Shown: one piece after another, positions 16,389 through 25,143 of the stretch
How positions within the stretch are numbered: position 1 is the first letter of the stretch
Layout of the letters: each line of letters opens with the position of its first letter
Origin: CAYRJD01 sp965247395
GTDB taxonomy: Bacteria; Actinomycetota; Acidimicrobiia; Acidimicrobiales; Poriferisodalaceae
Length of the DNA: 64,000 nucleotides
Reading direction: 5' to 3'
Assembly (NCBI GenBank): GCA_965247395.1
Contig: OZ252012.1
Coordinates: forward strand, 930,001 to 994,000
Made by a program: the position numbers and the translations under genes
The notes under the pieces: model-generated
Told to the model about the DNA's origin: nothing
What the model saw: the letters and a program-made list of their open reading frames with translations, nothing else
The model's database searches: none

Positions 16389-19109
16389 CTAGTTTTGCTG
16401 GTCGCCTGCGTTCAGATTGCTTAGCTCTTCCTTGGTCATAAGCACGTCGCGAGCTTTGGAACCTTGCGAAGGTCCGACCACGCCGCGCTGCTCCAACAGA
16501 TCCATCAACCGCCCGGCCCGCGCAAAACCGACCTTTAGCTTGCGTTGCAGCATTGAGGTTGAGCCAAGTTGGGACTCCACCACGATGATCATCGCTTGCT
16601 TCATTAGATCTTCGTCCGAGTTATCACCGCTACTGGCTTGGCGCATGCTGGCAGCAGAAGCGGAAGAGGACTCGTGCTGATCGACGCCTGTTACGTAGCT
16701 GTTTTCGGGTGCCTGGCGTAGCCAGTGCGCTACTACCCGATGTACCTCAGCCTCGGACACCCAGCAACCCTGCACACGTCGCAACACGTTGTTGTTGGCC
16801 TCCACTAGCAGCATGTCGCCACGACCGACCAAACGCTCAGCGCCTGGCTGATCGAGAATTACACGGCTATCGGCCTGGCTTGACACCGCAAAGGCCATGC
16901 GGCTGGGAATGTTGGCTTTGATTACGCCGGTGATGACATTGACCGAGGGTCTTTGCGTGGCAATCACCAGGTGAATGCCGACCGCGCGAGCCATCTGCGC
17001 TAGGCGCGTGATGGTGTCTTCAACATCACGGGCGGCAACCATCATTAGGTCGTTCAGCTCATCGACCACTACGACGATGAACGGCATGCGCTCGTGTTCT
17101 GGCTCGTCGGTGAACTCGGCTCGCACTTCGGCGACTATTTCTGCGGGTGTTGCTGCTGCGGTTGTAGCCGCTCCGGATTCTGCGTCTGACTCGGCAGTGG
17201 AGTCGGTGCTGGCAGTGCTATCGGGGTCGTCGGTGCCGTCAGTCTGCGAGCTTGCGGCAAGCAGGCCAGCATCAAAGGCTTCGTTGTAACCAGTGATGTC
17301 TCGGAAGCCTGCGCTCGACAGCACGTCATAGCGGCGTTCCATTTCGGACACCACCCAGGCCAAAGCGTTGGCGGCTTTCTTTGGGTTGGTGACGACTCCG
17401 GTAAGCAGGTGAGGTAGTCGGTCGTACTGACCTAGCTCCACTCGCTTGGGGTCGACCAAGATCATTCTCACTTCATCTGGCGTGGTGCGCATCAGCAAAG
17501 AAGTGATTAGGGAGTTGATGCAGGATGATTTGCCAGAGCCGGTAGCACCTGCGATCAACAAGTGCGGCATGGTCGCAAGGTTTGTCATCACTTCGCTGCC
17601 GGAGATGTCTCGACCTAGTGCGACCTGCAATGGGTGTTTAGCTTTTTTGGCGTTGCCGCTGACGAGGATGTCGCCCAGCGAAACAAGTCTTCGGCGTGCG
17701 TTTGGAACTTCTACGCCGATGGCTGAGCGGCCTGGAATGGGAGCCAGAATTCGCACATCGGTTGCGGCCATGGCGTAAGCAATGTCTCGATGAAGGCTGG
17801 TGATGCGTGCCACCTTGACGCCGCTGCCCAGAGTCAGCTCGTAGCGGGTAACCGTTGGACCTTCCTCTGTGCCGATGACCTGAGCTTCTACACCGTGGCT
17901 TGCCAAGGCGGCTTCTAGTAACTCTGCTCCGGCTTGCAGCTGGGCACTCGACTCTCTTTTTTGGCGTTCTGTTTCGGCTGTGGCCTGGGTTGTGCGTTCG
18001 AGCAAAGCCAGGTTTGGTAGCTCCCATTGGGGACTTTTAAATTTGTCAGGCTTGATAGTGCTTGCTTGGGTTTTTTTGCTTGCCTGAGATTTTTTGGATG
18101 AGGGGGTGCTCAAGCCGGGCACCATGCTGGCCGGTGCACTAGTGGTGCCGTCAGCGGTGGCTCCTTCGACAGTTTCTTCAACCGGGGCTACCTCATCGCC
18201 ATCGAGAGACTCACCGGCACCAAGCGACTTGTCTTCTTCAGGCTCGGACGAGCTTTCCCGCGCTTGATCTTGCGCAGTACCACCTGGTCCAGCTTCACCG
18301 TGACCCTCAGCATCAGACCTATTAGCAACGCCTGGCTCATCAGCGGCACCGGGTGACTCGCCGATGAACTCTCCAAAATGAGGGTCTTTGGCAGGAGTTA
18401 GATGTTCGACGGTGGCATTAGCTAAATCGGATGTGTCGGCTGCCTCTGCTCCGGGTGTTTCAGCGTCAGGGTCTTCTTTGCCGATGCTCTGAAGACTGCC
18501 TGCTGCTGCTTTGTAGCCGAGCCGCAGCGAACCAAACACCTTTGTTGTTGCTCGTCCGACGCCGTGCAGCACCTGGCGAAGGCTCACGTTTAAAATCACG
18601 ATGATCGAAAACAGCACCAACAGTGCCAAGATCGCCCAAGTAGCTGTGCGTTCCACTAACGCCACAAGCGGAGCTGCGAGAACGGCTCCCGTCAGACCGC
18701 CGCCCTCGCGTAGAGCATCTAGGTCTGGTCCGAAGCCGTCGGCATCGGAAGCCAGATGAGCCATGCCGGTGCAGGCGAGCGACAACTGCGCCAATCCGAA
18801 GGCTGCTCGCAGTCCGCGCTCAGATGAACGACCCAAGATCAGCTCAAGGGCGGCCCACAGCAGCACTACTGGAACCACATAGCGAAAAACCCCGACCGCT
18901 ACAGCTAGGGCATTCTGCAGTACGTCACCAACGGCTCCTGCGCGGTCGCCAAACAGAGCGAGTCCGCTGATTATCGCCAACGCAATCAGCACAAGCGCTA
19001 TTAGTTCGCGTGATCGACTCCGAGTGGTATCCGCTACTACATCGCCGAAGGAACGTTTGTCGCTTGCACCGTTCTGGGTGGGTTTATTGCTAGGTGAGCG
19101 ACTTGCCAC
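16389..19109 (-). CDS. ftsK: DNA translocase FtsK/SpoIIIE
   Basis: An ATP-driven double-stranded DNA pump that clears chromosome ends at the division septum. It has several N-terminal membrane helices, a long acidic Ser/Glu-rich linker, the motor with Walker A GATGSGKSS near residue 520 and Walker B FIVVVVDELNDLMMVA, then ATQRPSVNVITG and a C-terminal gamma winged helix (LQRKLKVGFARAGRLMDLLE). A Ser/Thr/Asp-rich insertion interrupts the motor before Walker B. The frame opens at TTG 19154, but I chose GTG 19109 because TACTCT lies 7 bases before it. The order dapA-rnj-ftsK is typical of actinobacteria. Confidence 0.94.
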   Translation of the reverse strand: MASRSPSNKPTQNGASDKRSFGDVVADTTRSRSRELIALVLIALAIISGLALFGDRAGAVGDVLQNALAVAVGVFRYVVPVVLLWAALELILGRSSERGLRAAFGLAQLSLACTGMAHLASDADGFGPDLDALREGGGLTGAVLAAPLVALVERTATWAILALLVLFSIIVILNVSLRQVLHGVGRATTKVFGSLRLGYKAAAGSLQSIGKEDPDAETPGAEAADTSDLANATVEHLTPAKDPHFGEFIGESPGAADEPGVANRSDAEGHGEAGPGGTAQDQARESSSEPEEDKSLGAGESLDGDEVAPVEETVEGATADGTTSAPASMVPGLSTPSSKKSQASKKTQASTIKPDKFKSPQWELPNLALLERTTQATAETERQKRESSAQLQAGAELLEAALASHGVEAQVIGTEEGPTVTRYELTLGSGVKVARITSLHRDIAYAMAATDVRILAPIPGRSAIGVEVPNARRRLVSLGDILVSGNAKKAKHPLQVALGRDISGSEVMTNLATMPHLLIAGATGSGKSSCINSLITSLLMRTTPDEVRMILVDPKRVELGQYDRLPHLLTGVVTNPKKAANALAWVVSEMERRYDVLSSAGFRDITGYNEAFDAGLLAASSQTDGTDDPDSTASTDSTAESDAESGAATTAAATPAEIVAEVRAEFTDEPEHERMPFIVVVVDELNDLMMVAARDVEDTITRLAQMARAVGIHLVIATQRPSVNVITGVIKANIPSRMAFAVSSQADSRVILDQPGAERLVGRGDMLLVEANNNVLRRVQGCWVSEAEVHRVVAHWLRQAPENSYVTGVDQHESSSASAASMRQASSGDNSDEDLMKQAMIIVVESQLGSTSMLQRKLKVGFARAGRLMDLLEQRGVVGPSQGSKARDVLMTKEELSNLNAGDQQN

Positions 19110-19116
19110 TATTGCG

Positions 19117-19122
19117 AGAGTA
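19117..19122 (-). promoter_or_regulatory. -10-like box TACTCT of ftsK
   Basis: GGTACTCTC with TACTCT 7 bases before GTG 19109. The same nonamer GGTACTCTC precedes the GTG of eno by 8 bases. Confidence 0.5.
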
Positions 19123-19213
19123 CCTGTGGCTCTATGGCCTGGCGGAGTCATCAAATGGAAACAAAGTCTTTGCCGGAACTCTGGCGGGACTTTGCTGAGA
19201 TTTTGCTAAATCG

Positions 19214-20956
19214 CTAGTCGGCGATCATCACCGTTACTTCAATAGCGGCGTTTAGCCGAGTGCGCTGGCCCACATAGCGCCCCGTGGTGCGACGTATCTG
19301 GCGCTTCAGGCTGGCCACGTCAATCTTGTTGTGCTGACCAAGTTTGCGAGATCTGGTGCGCTTGCCGCCACGCTTTTGTTGCGCGTTCTTCTGTTGTTCG
19401 TTCTTGCTGGTGCCTTTAGCGGCACTTTGGACCGTTACAGCGATCTTGGCTTTCAGCTCTCTCAGCACCGCCACGTCGGTAGTGGTGTCAATCCAACCCT
19501 GGGTGGTTACGTCTGGCGGGCAGATCATCTCGCCCTTGTTGTTTAGCGCGACGGTCACGTGCACTAGCCCTGCGTTGCTGAGCTGCACTCTTTGTCCCAA
19601 CAGCTGTGAGCTCACCTCATTGTTTGAACCGTCAAACATCACCGGGGGCACATCAATCTCCCCCGCCACCTTCATGGTGTTGTCGTCAATGCGCAGGCGC
19701 GCACCGTCGGTTACCACCACCACCCGTGACGGATCAACCCCGGCTTCTATTGCCAAACCGGCGTGACGAGTGAGCATGTGGAACTCCCCCTCGATCGGCA
19801 CGAACCACTCCGGACGAACCGTCTGAAGCATTTCTTTAAGGTCGTCGCGACGAGCGTGCCCGCTGGTGTGCACCTTTTCATGGCCGTCGTGGATTACCTC
19901 AGCACCCAGTCGACACAGTTTGTTGACGACACCGAACACCGATCTCTCGTTGCCTGGGATCGGGTGACTTGACAGCATCACCACGTCACCAGGCTTGACG
20001 TGTAAAGAAGCATGTTCGCCGTTCGCGAGCTGCGCCAGAGCCGCCCGTGTTTCGCCCTGGGAGCCAGTGCACACGACACAAATCTGGCCTTTGTCAAAGT
20101 CATCCAGACTTGAAATCGGCTTGATCCGCTCCTCGGGCACATCCAAAAGACCCAGCTCACGGGCGATTCGAACGTTAGTAACCATGGAGCGACCTAACGG
20201 AAATATGTACCGGCCTTGCTCGCAGGCCACATCGATGATCTGTTGCACGCGATGAAGATGACTAGCAAAGCAACTTACGATCAGTCGCTTTCCGGTGTAG
20301 TTCGGGAATAGCCGTCGGAACGTGTCACCAATTTCGGACTCCGACGGTGTGCGACCAGGGGTGTCTGCATTGGTGGAGTCGGACATCAGTAGTCGGATGC
20401 CTGGATTTGCTGAAAGCTCAGCTAATCGTTTGAGACCGGTCAGCCTGCCGTCTACGGGCGTGTTGTCGATCTTGAAGTCGCCGGTGTGTACCAGCACTCC
20501 TTGCGGGGTGTGGATGATCACGCACAGACTTTGCGGCACCGAATGAGTGATCGGTATTACCTCCACATCAAACGGACCGATTTTCCGCCGCTCTCCGTCA
20601 GCCAAAACGTGCGTTGTGCTGGTCTTGGCTAAGCGGGCTTCTTTTAGTTTCAGCTTGGCTAGGGCGATTGAAAAGGGCGACCCGAACACGGGAGCGCCAG
20701 TTGCCGAAACAAAGCGAACGACACCACCCACATGGTCCTCATGGCCGTGTGTAACAAGCAGCCCGGCCACGTCATCGGCCCGGCTGGACAGCCAGTTGAT
20801 GTCTGGGAATAGCCCATTGATCGAAGGCATCGAAGGATCAGAAAACATGATCCCGAAGTCGATGACCAGCAGCTTCTTGTCGATCTCGATAACAGTGCAG
20901 TTTCGACCGACCTCGCCCAGACCGCCCAAGAAAGTAACACCTACAGGCGCTGTCAG
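19214..20956 (-). CDS. rnj: Ribonuclease J
   Basis: A metallo-beta-lactamase / beta-CASP RNase with 5' exonuclease and endonuclease activity in mRNA decay. The zinc site THGHEDHVGG, LMSDSTNA, SCFASHLHR, CTGSQGE and HTSGHARRDD are all present. The first ATG/GTG/TTG in frame (TTG 20929) would cut away the first beta strand (VTFLGGLGEVGRN). The frame is open further up to a CTG at 20954-20956 that overlaps the dapA stop (CTGA), four bases after AAGGGAG. I therefore propose a rare CTG start with translational coupling to dapA, giving 580 residues. Confidence 0.9.
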   Translation of the reverse strand: MTAPVGVTFLGGLGEVGRNCTVIEIDKKLLVIDFGIMFSDPSMPSINGLFPDINWLSSRADDVAGLLVTHGHEDHVGGVVRFVSATGAPVFGSPFSIALAKLKLKEARLAKTSTTHVLADGERRKIGPFDVEVIPITHSVPQSLCVIIHTPQGVLVHTGDFKIDNTPVDGRLTGLKRLAELSANPGIRLLMSDSTNADTPGRTPSESEIGDTFRRLFPNYTGKRLIVSCFASHLHRVQQIIDVACEQGRYIFPLGRSMVTNVRIARELGLLDVPEERIKPISSLDDFDKGQICVVCTGSQGETRAALAQLANGEHASLHVKPGDVVMLSSHPIPGNERSVFGVVNKLCRLGAEVIHDGHEKVHTSGHARRDDLKEMLQTVRPEWFVPIEGEFHMLTRHAGLAIEAGVDPSRVVVVTDGARLRIDDNTMKVAGEIDVPPVMFDGSNNEVSSQLLGQRVQLSNAGLVHVTVALNNKGEMICPPDVTTQGWIDTTTDVAVLRELKAKIAVTVQSAAKGTSKNEQQKNAQQKRGGKRTRSRKLGQHNKIDVASLKRQIRRTTGRYVGQRTRLNAAIEVTVMIAD

Positions 20957-21843
20957 GATTCTCCCTTTAACCGTGCATAAATCTGACGTGCGGTGTCTTC
21001 TAGACCTGCTGGCGTGGGTCCCATTGGAAGACGAGGTTCACCCGCGGGCAGTCCCAACGTTCTCAGCATTGCCTTGGTTGGGACAGGGTTTGGTGCTTCG
21101 TCGCTGGACTCAAAGTCGAAGCTCTCTTGCAGACAAGCGTTTATTTCGCGTGCTTTGACGGCGTCACCCGACTCCCACGCATCAAACATGGCGACGTGTT
21201 CGGGAGCGGACCAGTGAGCGGCCACGCTGATGACACCGACCGCACCAACAGCCAACAACGGCAGCGTTAGTCCATCATCACCGGAATACACCTCAAAGCC
21301 TTCCGGAGCTTGTGCGATGAGGTTTGCGGTTTGGGCTGGATTACCAGCCGCATCTTTCACTGCCACGATGTTCGGCACTTGAGTAGCCAGGGCAAGCAAA
21401 GTGTCTGTGTCAATTTGACGGCCGGTGCGCACGGGGATGTCGTAAACCACCACCGGCAAATCGCTTGCTTGCGCCACCGCGGTCAAGTGGGCCGCTATTC
21501 CGGCTTGCGAAGGACGGTTGTAGTACGGGGTTACCACTAGGACGCCCGCGACTCCTAGCCCTGCGGCCTTAGCGGATTGTTCGATTGAGTGTGCGGTGTC
21601 ATTTGTGCCCGTCCCGGCGATTACAGGCACGGTCACCGCTTCTGCGACTGTTCGCCACAGCTCCCAGTCTTCTTCGTCGGTCACCGTCGGGCCTTCGCCG
21701 GTAGTTCCGGTAAGCACCAGGCCCTCGCTGCCTTGCTCAACCAGCCAGCGAGCCAGCGTTACTGCGGCATCGACATCTAGCGATCCATCTGAAGCAAAAG
21801 GCGTGATCATGGCTGGCACTACACGGCCAAACCGAGCGGTCAT
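20953..21843 (-). CDS. dapA: 4-hydroxy-tetrahydrodipicolinate synthase
   Basis: This enzyme condenses pyruvate with aspartate semialdehyde in lysine and diaminopimelate synthesis. The family motifs are clear: GTTGEGPTVTDEE for pyruvate binding, TPYYNRP with the catalytic Tyr, VYDIPVRTG, the Schiff-base Lys in VAVKDAAGN and YSGDD. The frame extends to a TTG at 21861; I chose ATG 21843 because TAGCGT lies 7 bases before it and because the protein then starts MTARFGRVVPAM as usual. Its stop overlaps the proposed CTG start of rnj. The 23 bases ending at the ATG are almost identical to those before the acyl-CoA dehydrogenase gene at 33045. Confidence 0.95.
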   Translation of the reverse strand: MTARFGRVVPAMITPFASDGSLDVDAAVTLARWLVEQGSEGLVLTGTTGEGPTVTDEEDWELWRTVAEAVTVPVIAGTGTNDTAHSIEQSAKAAGLGVAGVLVVTPYYNRPSQAGIAAHLTAVAQASDLPVVVYDIPVRTGRQIDTDTLLALATQVPNIVAVKDAAGNPAQTANLIAQAPEGFEVYSGDDGLTLPLLAVGAVGVISVAAHWSAPEHVAMFDAWESGDAVKAREINACLQESFDFESSDEAPNPVPTKAMLRTLGLPAGEPRLPMGPTPAGLEDTARQIYARLKGES

Positions 21844-21850
21844 GGGCTTG

Positions 21851-21856
21851 ACGCTA
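21851..21856 (-). promoter_or_regulatory. -10-like box TAGCGT of dapA
   Basis: TAGCGT lies 7 bases before ATG 21843 and directly after TTGAC. The block TTGACTAGCGTCA recurs before the acyl-CoA dehydrogenase gene. Confidence 0.55.
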
Positions 21857-21930
21857 GTCAATGAGCGCTAACCCGCAGTTTCTTACGGGGCCAGCAAGAG
21901 ACAAGCAGCGATGCGCAGCTAATCTGCGGC

Positions 21931-22284
21931 ATGACCTTTGTCGGCATTTATGACAGCGATAGCGGTGTTGTCGCAGAAATGCGGTACGCCTTTAACAAGG
22001 TGCGCGGGCGCAGTCATTGTTCGTTGTGTTCGATAACGCATGGCTGGAATCCGCTGGGTAGGAAATCTTGGAAGCAGGCTCTTGCAGACTCACCGGTGGA
22101 AATCAAGATGATTCATCGTGATAAGGCTGACGAATCACAGATGGCGGCTGCTAATGGCTTGCCGAGTTTGTTGCGAAGCGTTGACGGTAAGTGGGTGGAG
22201 GCGATGTCAAGCTCAGAGCTAGCGACGTTTGAGACTGCGCCGGTGGCGTTGCTTGAACGGCTAGAAATTACAAATAAGGAATAG
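21931..22284 (+). CDS. Conserved hypothetical protein with CxxC motif
   Basis: A 117-residue protein that I cannot name. The N-terminus looks like a thioredoxin-like first strand (MTFVGIYDSDSG), followed by the segment GRSHCSLCSITHG with a CxxC pair at residues 30-33, then a possible strand and helix (VEIKMIHRDKADE). I recall proteins with a CxLCxITHG signature annotated only as hypothetical. A metal or redox site is possible. TAATCT lies 5 bases before ATG 21931. It is followed after 21 bases by an SDR gene on the same strand. Its stop lies within a 13-base duplication. Confidence 0.7.
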   Translation: MTFVGIYDSDSGVVAEMRYAFNKVRGRSHCSLCSITHGWNPLGRKSWKQALADSPVEIKMIHRDKADESQMAAANGLPSLLRSVDGKWVEAMSSSELATFETAPVALLERLEITNKE

Positions 22285-22301
22285 AGATAGGGAATAGGAG
22301 A
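22276..22301 (+). repeat. 13-base tandem duplication across the stop codon of the CxxC protein
   Basis: 22276-22288 and 22289-22301 are related copies of an AGGGAATAGAGA-like unit. The TAG at 22282-22284 is in the first; the second supplies AGGAG (22296-22300), five bases before the GTG start of the next gene, so the duplication may have created that ribosome binding site. Confidence 0.6.
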
Positions 22302-22305
22302 CAGC

Positions 22306-23046
22306 GTGGGAGAACTAGACGGCAAGGTTGCGATCATCACTGGTGGTGCTCGCGGACAAGGGGCGATCGAAGGTCATCTTTTTGTCGAGGCTGGCGCGGC
22401 GGTTGTGCTGACCGATGTGCTTGACGAAGAGGGTGAGAAGACCGCAGGAGAGCTGGGCTGCGACTACTTGCACCACGACGTGGTGGATGAGGCGGCTTGG
22501 GACTCTGTGGTTGCTGACGTAACCGAGCGCCATGGCAGCATTGATGTGTTGGTAAACAACGCCGGCATTTTCCAAGATGCTGGGCTGTTTACAACCAGCG
22601 TTGAAGATTTCCAAAAGGTGATGAACGTGAACGCACTGGGTGTGTTCTTGGGGATGCAGAAGGTGGGCGAGGTGATGGCCAAGGCTGGGTCGGGTTCGAT
22701 CATCAACATCAGCTCGGTGGCTGGCTTGATTGGTCCCAGGGATTGTTTGGCCTACGGGGCTTCAAAGTGGGCGGTCCGGGGAATGACGAAATCGGTGGCT
22801 AAAGAGCTCGGTCATCGCGGGGTGCGCGTCAACTCAGTGCATCCAGGCTTTATCGACACCGCGATGCTGGCTCAAACGCCTTTGTTCAACAAAGATGATG
22901 AGTCGGCAAAGAAGGCGACGCAGTCGGTGCCGTTGGGGCGATTGGGTGAGCCGATCGAAGTGGGCCAGCTGGTGCTGTTCTTAGCGTCCGACGCCAGCAA
23001 CTACTGCACCGGCCACGAGTTTGTCATTGACGGTGGGCTTACCTAA
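22306..23046 (+). CDS. SDR family oxidoreductase (hydroxysteroid dehydrogenase-like)
   Basis: A 246-residue short-chain dehydrogenase with TGGARGQG, NNAG and the catalytic Tyr150/Lys154 in YGASKWA; the closing segment GHEFVIDGGLT is typical. TGGARGQG is common in 3-alpha/20-beta-hydroxysteroid dehydrogenases and in 3-oxoacyl reductases of actinobacteria, so the substrate is open. It begins with GTG 22306 after AGGAG and follows the small CxxC protein closely. Its last codons and stop are the first copy of a 34-base tandem repeat. Confidence 0.84.
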   Translation: MGELDGKVAIITGGARGQGAIEGHLFVEAGAAVVLTDVLDEEGEKTAGELGCDYLHHDVVDEAAWDSVVADVTERHGSIDVLVNNAGIFQDAGLFTTSVEDFQKVMNVNALGVFLGMQKVGEVMAKAGSGSIINISSVAGLIGPRDCLAYGASKWAVRGMTKSVAKELGHRGVRVNSVHPGFIDTAMLAQTPLFNKDDESAKKATQSVPLGRLGEPIEVGQLVLFLASDASNYCTGHEFVIDGGLT

Positions 23047-23120
23047 CCCACCGGGGATAACGGTCGGTGGGCTTACCTAACCCACCGGGGATAACGGTCG
23101 GTGGGCTTACCTAACCCACC
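23031..23120 (+). repeat. 34-base tandem repeat across the SDR stop codon
   Basis: Units 23031-23064 and 23065-23098 are identical and a third partial unit runs 23099-23120. The first holds the last coding residues (Gly-Gly-Leu-Thr) and the TAA at 23044-23046, so the 3' end of the gene is copied twice into the intergenic gap. Confidence 0.95.
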
Positions 23121-23128
23121 CAACCACC

Positions 23129-23701
23129 TCAATCGTCGTCGTCTTCGTGCCCTTCGGAATCTTCTTCAAAATCCCCGTCAAACTTTTCGGTTAGCGCGTA
23201 AATCAGATCTTCCAAATCTCCACCTTCTTGCTCAATCAGGTCAAGCAGCGCTGGGCCACCAGGCATTTCTTCAAAGATCTCATCAAGCGAAGAAGCGAGC
23301 AATTTGGCTAGCGCACCCAGCTTAAATTTTTCCCCAATTTTTTCGTAGAACTCATCTTGGTCGGAATCCCTGTGCGCACCCTCATAAGACCCACCGTCAC
23401 CTTCATGTGAATCATCCTCATGTGAATCAGCATCGTGTGAATCAGCATCGTCATCATCGTCATGAGACTCACCTTCACCCTTATGAGAATCACCGTCGTA
23501 ATCGTCATCGTCGTAATTGCCTTCGTGAGACTCATCAAGGTCCTCCAGATGAGACATGCCACCATCTGAATCCTCGGCTGACTCTTCGGTAAAGGCAAAC
23601 ACCACCCCGATACCGCCAAATACGATCACCGCAGGAAAAATAATGAACAGCATCAAGCGCCGCTTGCGCTTGTTTGAACCTGTTGAATCCGAATCAGCCA
23701 T
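23129..23701 (-). CDS. Acidic single-pass membrane protein, unknown function
   Basis: I do not recognise this 190-residue protein. A basic cytoplasmic start (NKRKRRL) is followed by one membrane helix at about residues 17-37. An extracytoplasmic stretch of Asp, Glu, His and Ser follows, with imperfect repeats such as DADSHEDDSHEGD. A more ordinary region (about 118-175, KIGEKFKLGALAKLLASSL and onward) looks helical, and the tail is again acidic. Such composition could bind calcium or other metals. It lies 62 bases downstream of ino1 on the same strand. A frameshift is unlikely because the membrane start and helical part share one frame. Confidence 0.7.
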   Translation of the reverse strand: MADSDSTGSNKRKRRLMLFIIFPAVIVFGGIGVVFAFTEESAEDSDGGMSHLEDLDESHEGNYDDDDYDGDSHKGEGESHDDDDDADSHDADSHEDDSHEGDGGSYEGAHRDSDQDEFYEKIGEKFKLGALAKLLASSLDEIFEEMPGGPALLDLIEQEGGDLEDLIYALTEKFDGDFEEDSEGHEDDDD

Positions 23702-23762
23702 TGTTGCTAATTCCTAACCACTTGACTTTGCGGGGTTACCAGTTTGGCAGGGTTCCTGGCCT

Positions 23763-25085
23763 CTAGCCCGCTTCGCTGTGGGTAACGGCGGTCTCCCCCA
23801 TCAACTCTCGCAAAGTGTTCTTGAGCTTGGTTTGCTGAATAAAAATGTCGTGCTCTGGGGCTACAACATGTGCAGCCTGCGGTGCCTTGAAGTAAAACGA
23901 GAGCCACTCTTGGCAGCCAGATGCCCCCGCACGCTGCGCCAAATCAAGAAACAAGGCCAGGTCAAGCACGATTGGTGCAGCCAGGATGGAATCGCGGCAT
24001 AGGAAATCGACCTTTATCTGCATCGGATAGCCCAGCCAGCCGAAGATGTCGATGCTGTCCCAGCTCTCTTTGTTGTCGCCACGCGGTGGGTAGTAATTGA
24101 TGCGCACCACGTGGTCGATATTGCCGTAAAGGTCGGGATAGACCTCTGGTTGCAAAATGGTGTCGAGCACGCCGAGCTTGGAAGTCTCTTTGGTTTTGAA
24201 GTTTTCTGGGTCGTCCAGCACTTCGCCGTCACGGTTTCCCAAGATGTTGGTTGAATACCAGCCGCGCAGACCCAACATGCGAGCCTTGAGCCCCGGCGCT
24301 ATCAACGTCTTCATCAGGGTCTGTCCGGTCTTGAAGTCTTTGCCAGCTACTGATACCTGGCGGAGTTGCGCTAGCTCAGTCATGGCTGGCGTGTCCACGG
24401 TGAGATTGGGAGCGCCATTTGCGAAAGGCACTCCACTTTGGAGCGCGGCATAAGCGTAGAGCTGGCTTGGTGAGATGTTTTCGTCGTTTGCGTCTAGCCC
24501 GGCTTCGAAAGCTTCTAACGATGTGTGAACCTCACTGGGCTCTTGATAAGCCTCTGTTGACCCGCACCAAATCATCACCATGCGGGCGCAATCGTTCTCA
24601 GTTCCAAACCTTTCGATGTCGGCAATGAGCGCCTGGGCCTGATCACGCAGGCCTGTTTGGGATTTTGTGCGAGTACCGGTGAGGTTGCGCACCCAGCGCT
24701 GGTTAAACACAGCGTCCATGCTGACAACCCCCTCCAACTCACTGGAGATGGTGGACATGTCCTTCTCGTTGAGCACTCCCGCAGCATGCGCTCCTTCCAG
24801 CGCGTTGGGTGTGATCGGATCCCAGCCGCCGAAAACGATGTCGTCTAGCGAAGCCAGTGGCACGAAGTCTTTGATAAGCGGATTGCGCTGCTCGGAGCGT
24901 GCTCCCAGGCGAATGTGGGCCATCTGCGTTACCGAACCAATAGGTACGGCGAGGCCGCGGCGAGTTGCGAGCACCCCCGCTATGAAGGTGGTAGCAACTG
25001 CGCCCATGCCAGGCGTCAGAACGCCGAGCTTGCCAGTTGCTGGGGTGATATTGCTAGCGGCTGGAAGAGCTGTGTCTGGTGGCAC
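23763..25085 (-). CDS. ino1: Inositol-3-phosphate synthase
   Basis: This enzyme makes 1L-myo-inositol 3-phosphate from glucose 6-phosphate with NAD, the entry to inositol phospholipids and mycothiol in actinobacteria. Family segments are KLGVLTPGMGAVATTFIAG (NAD binding), GGWDPITPNALEGA, GKDFKTGQTLMKT, RGWYSTNILGNRDG, YYPPRGDNKESWD and DSILAAPIVLDLALF. The 440-residue length is normal for the longer form, unlike the roughly 367-residue mycobacterial Ino1. The start is GTG 25085 with TAGCGT 6 bases upstream. It is divergent from panE. Confidence 0.93.
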   Translation of the reverse strand: MPPDTALPAASNITPATGKLGVLTPGMGAVATTFIAGVLATRRGLAVPIGSVTQMAHIRLGARSEQRNPLIKDFVPLASLDDIVFGGWDPITPNALEGAHAAGVLNEKDMSTISSELEGVVSMDAVFNQRWVRNLTGTRTKSQTGLRDQAQALIADIERFGTENDCARMVMIWCGSTEAYQEPSEVHTSLEAFEAGLDANDENISPSQLYAYAALQSGVPFANGAPNLTVDTPAMTELAQLRQVSVAGKDFKTGQTLMKTLIAPGLKARMLGLRGWYSTNILGNRDGEVLDDPENFKTKETSKLGVLDTILQPEVYPDLYGNIDHVVRINYYPPRGDNKESWDSIDIFGWLGYPMQIKVDFLCRDSILAAPIVLDLALFLDLAQRAGASGCQEWLSFYFKAPQAAHVVAPEHDIFIQQTKLKNTLRELMGETAVTHSEAG

Positions 25086-25091
25086 GGTTAC

Positions 25092-25097
25092 ACGCTA
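25092..25097 (-). promoter_or_regulatory. -10-like box TAGCGT of ino1
   Basis: TAGCGT lies 6 bases before GTG 25085 with no ribosome binding site between. Confidence 0.5.
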
Positions 25098-25143
25098 GGG
25101 CGGATGTGTTGTAACTCTCATCAGATGGCACGATTATTGCCTG

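Noticed and set aside
20547..21158. 203-residue forward ORF across rnj and dapA
   Set aside because: It is antisense to two clear genes, spans their overlap, and shows no recognisable domain.
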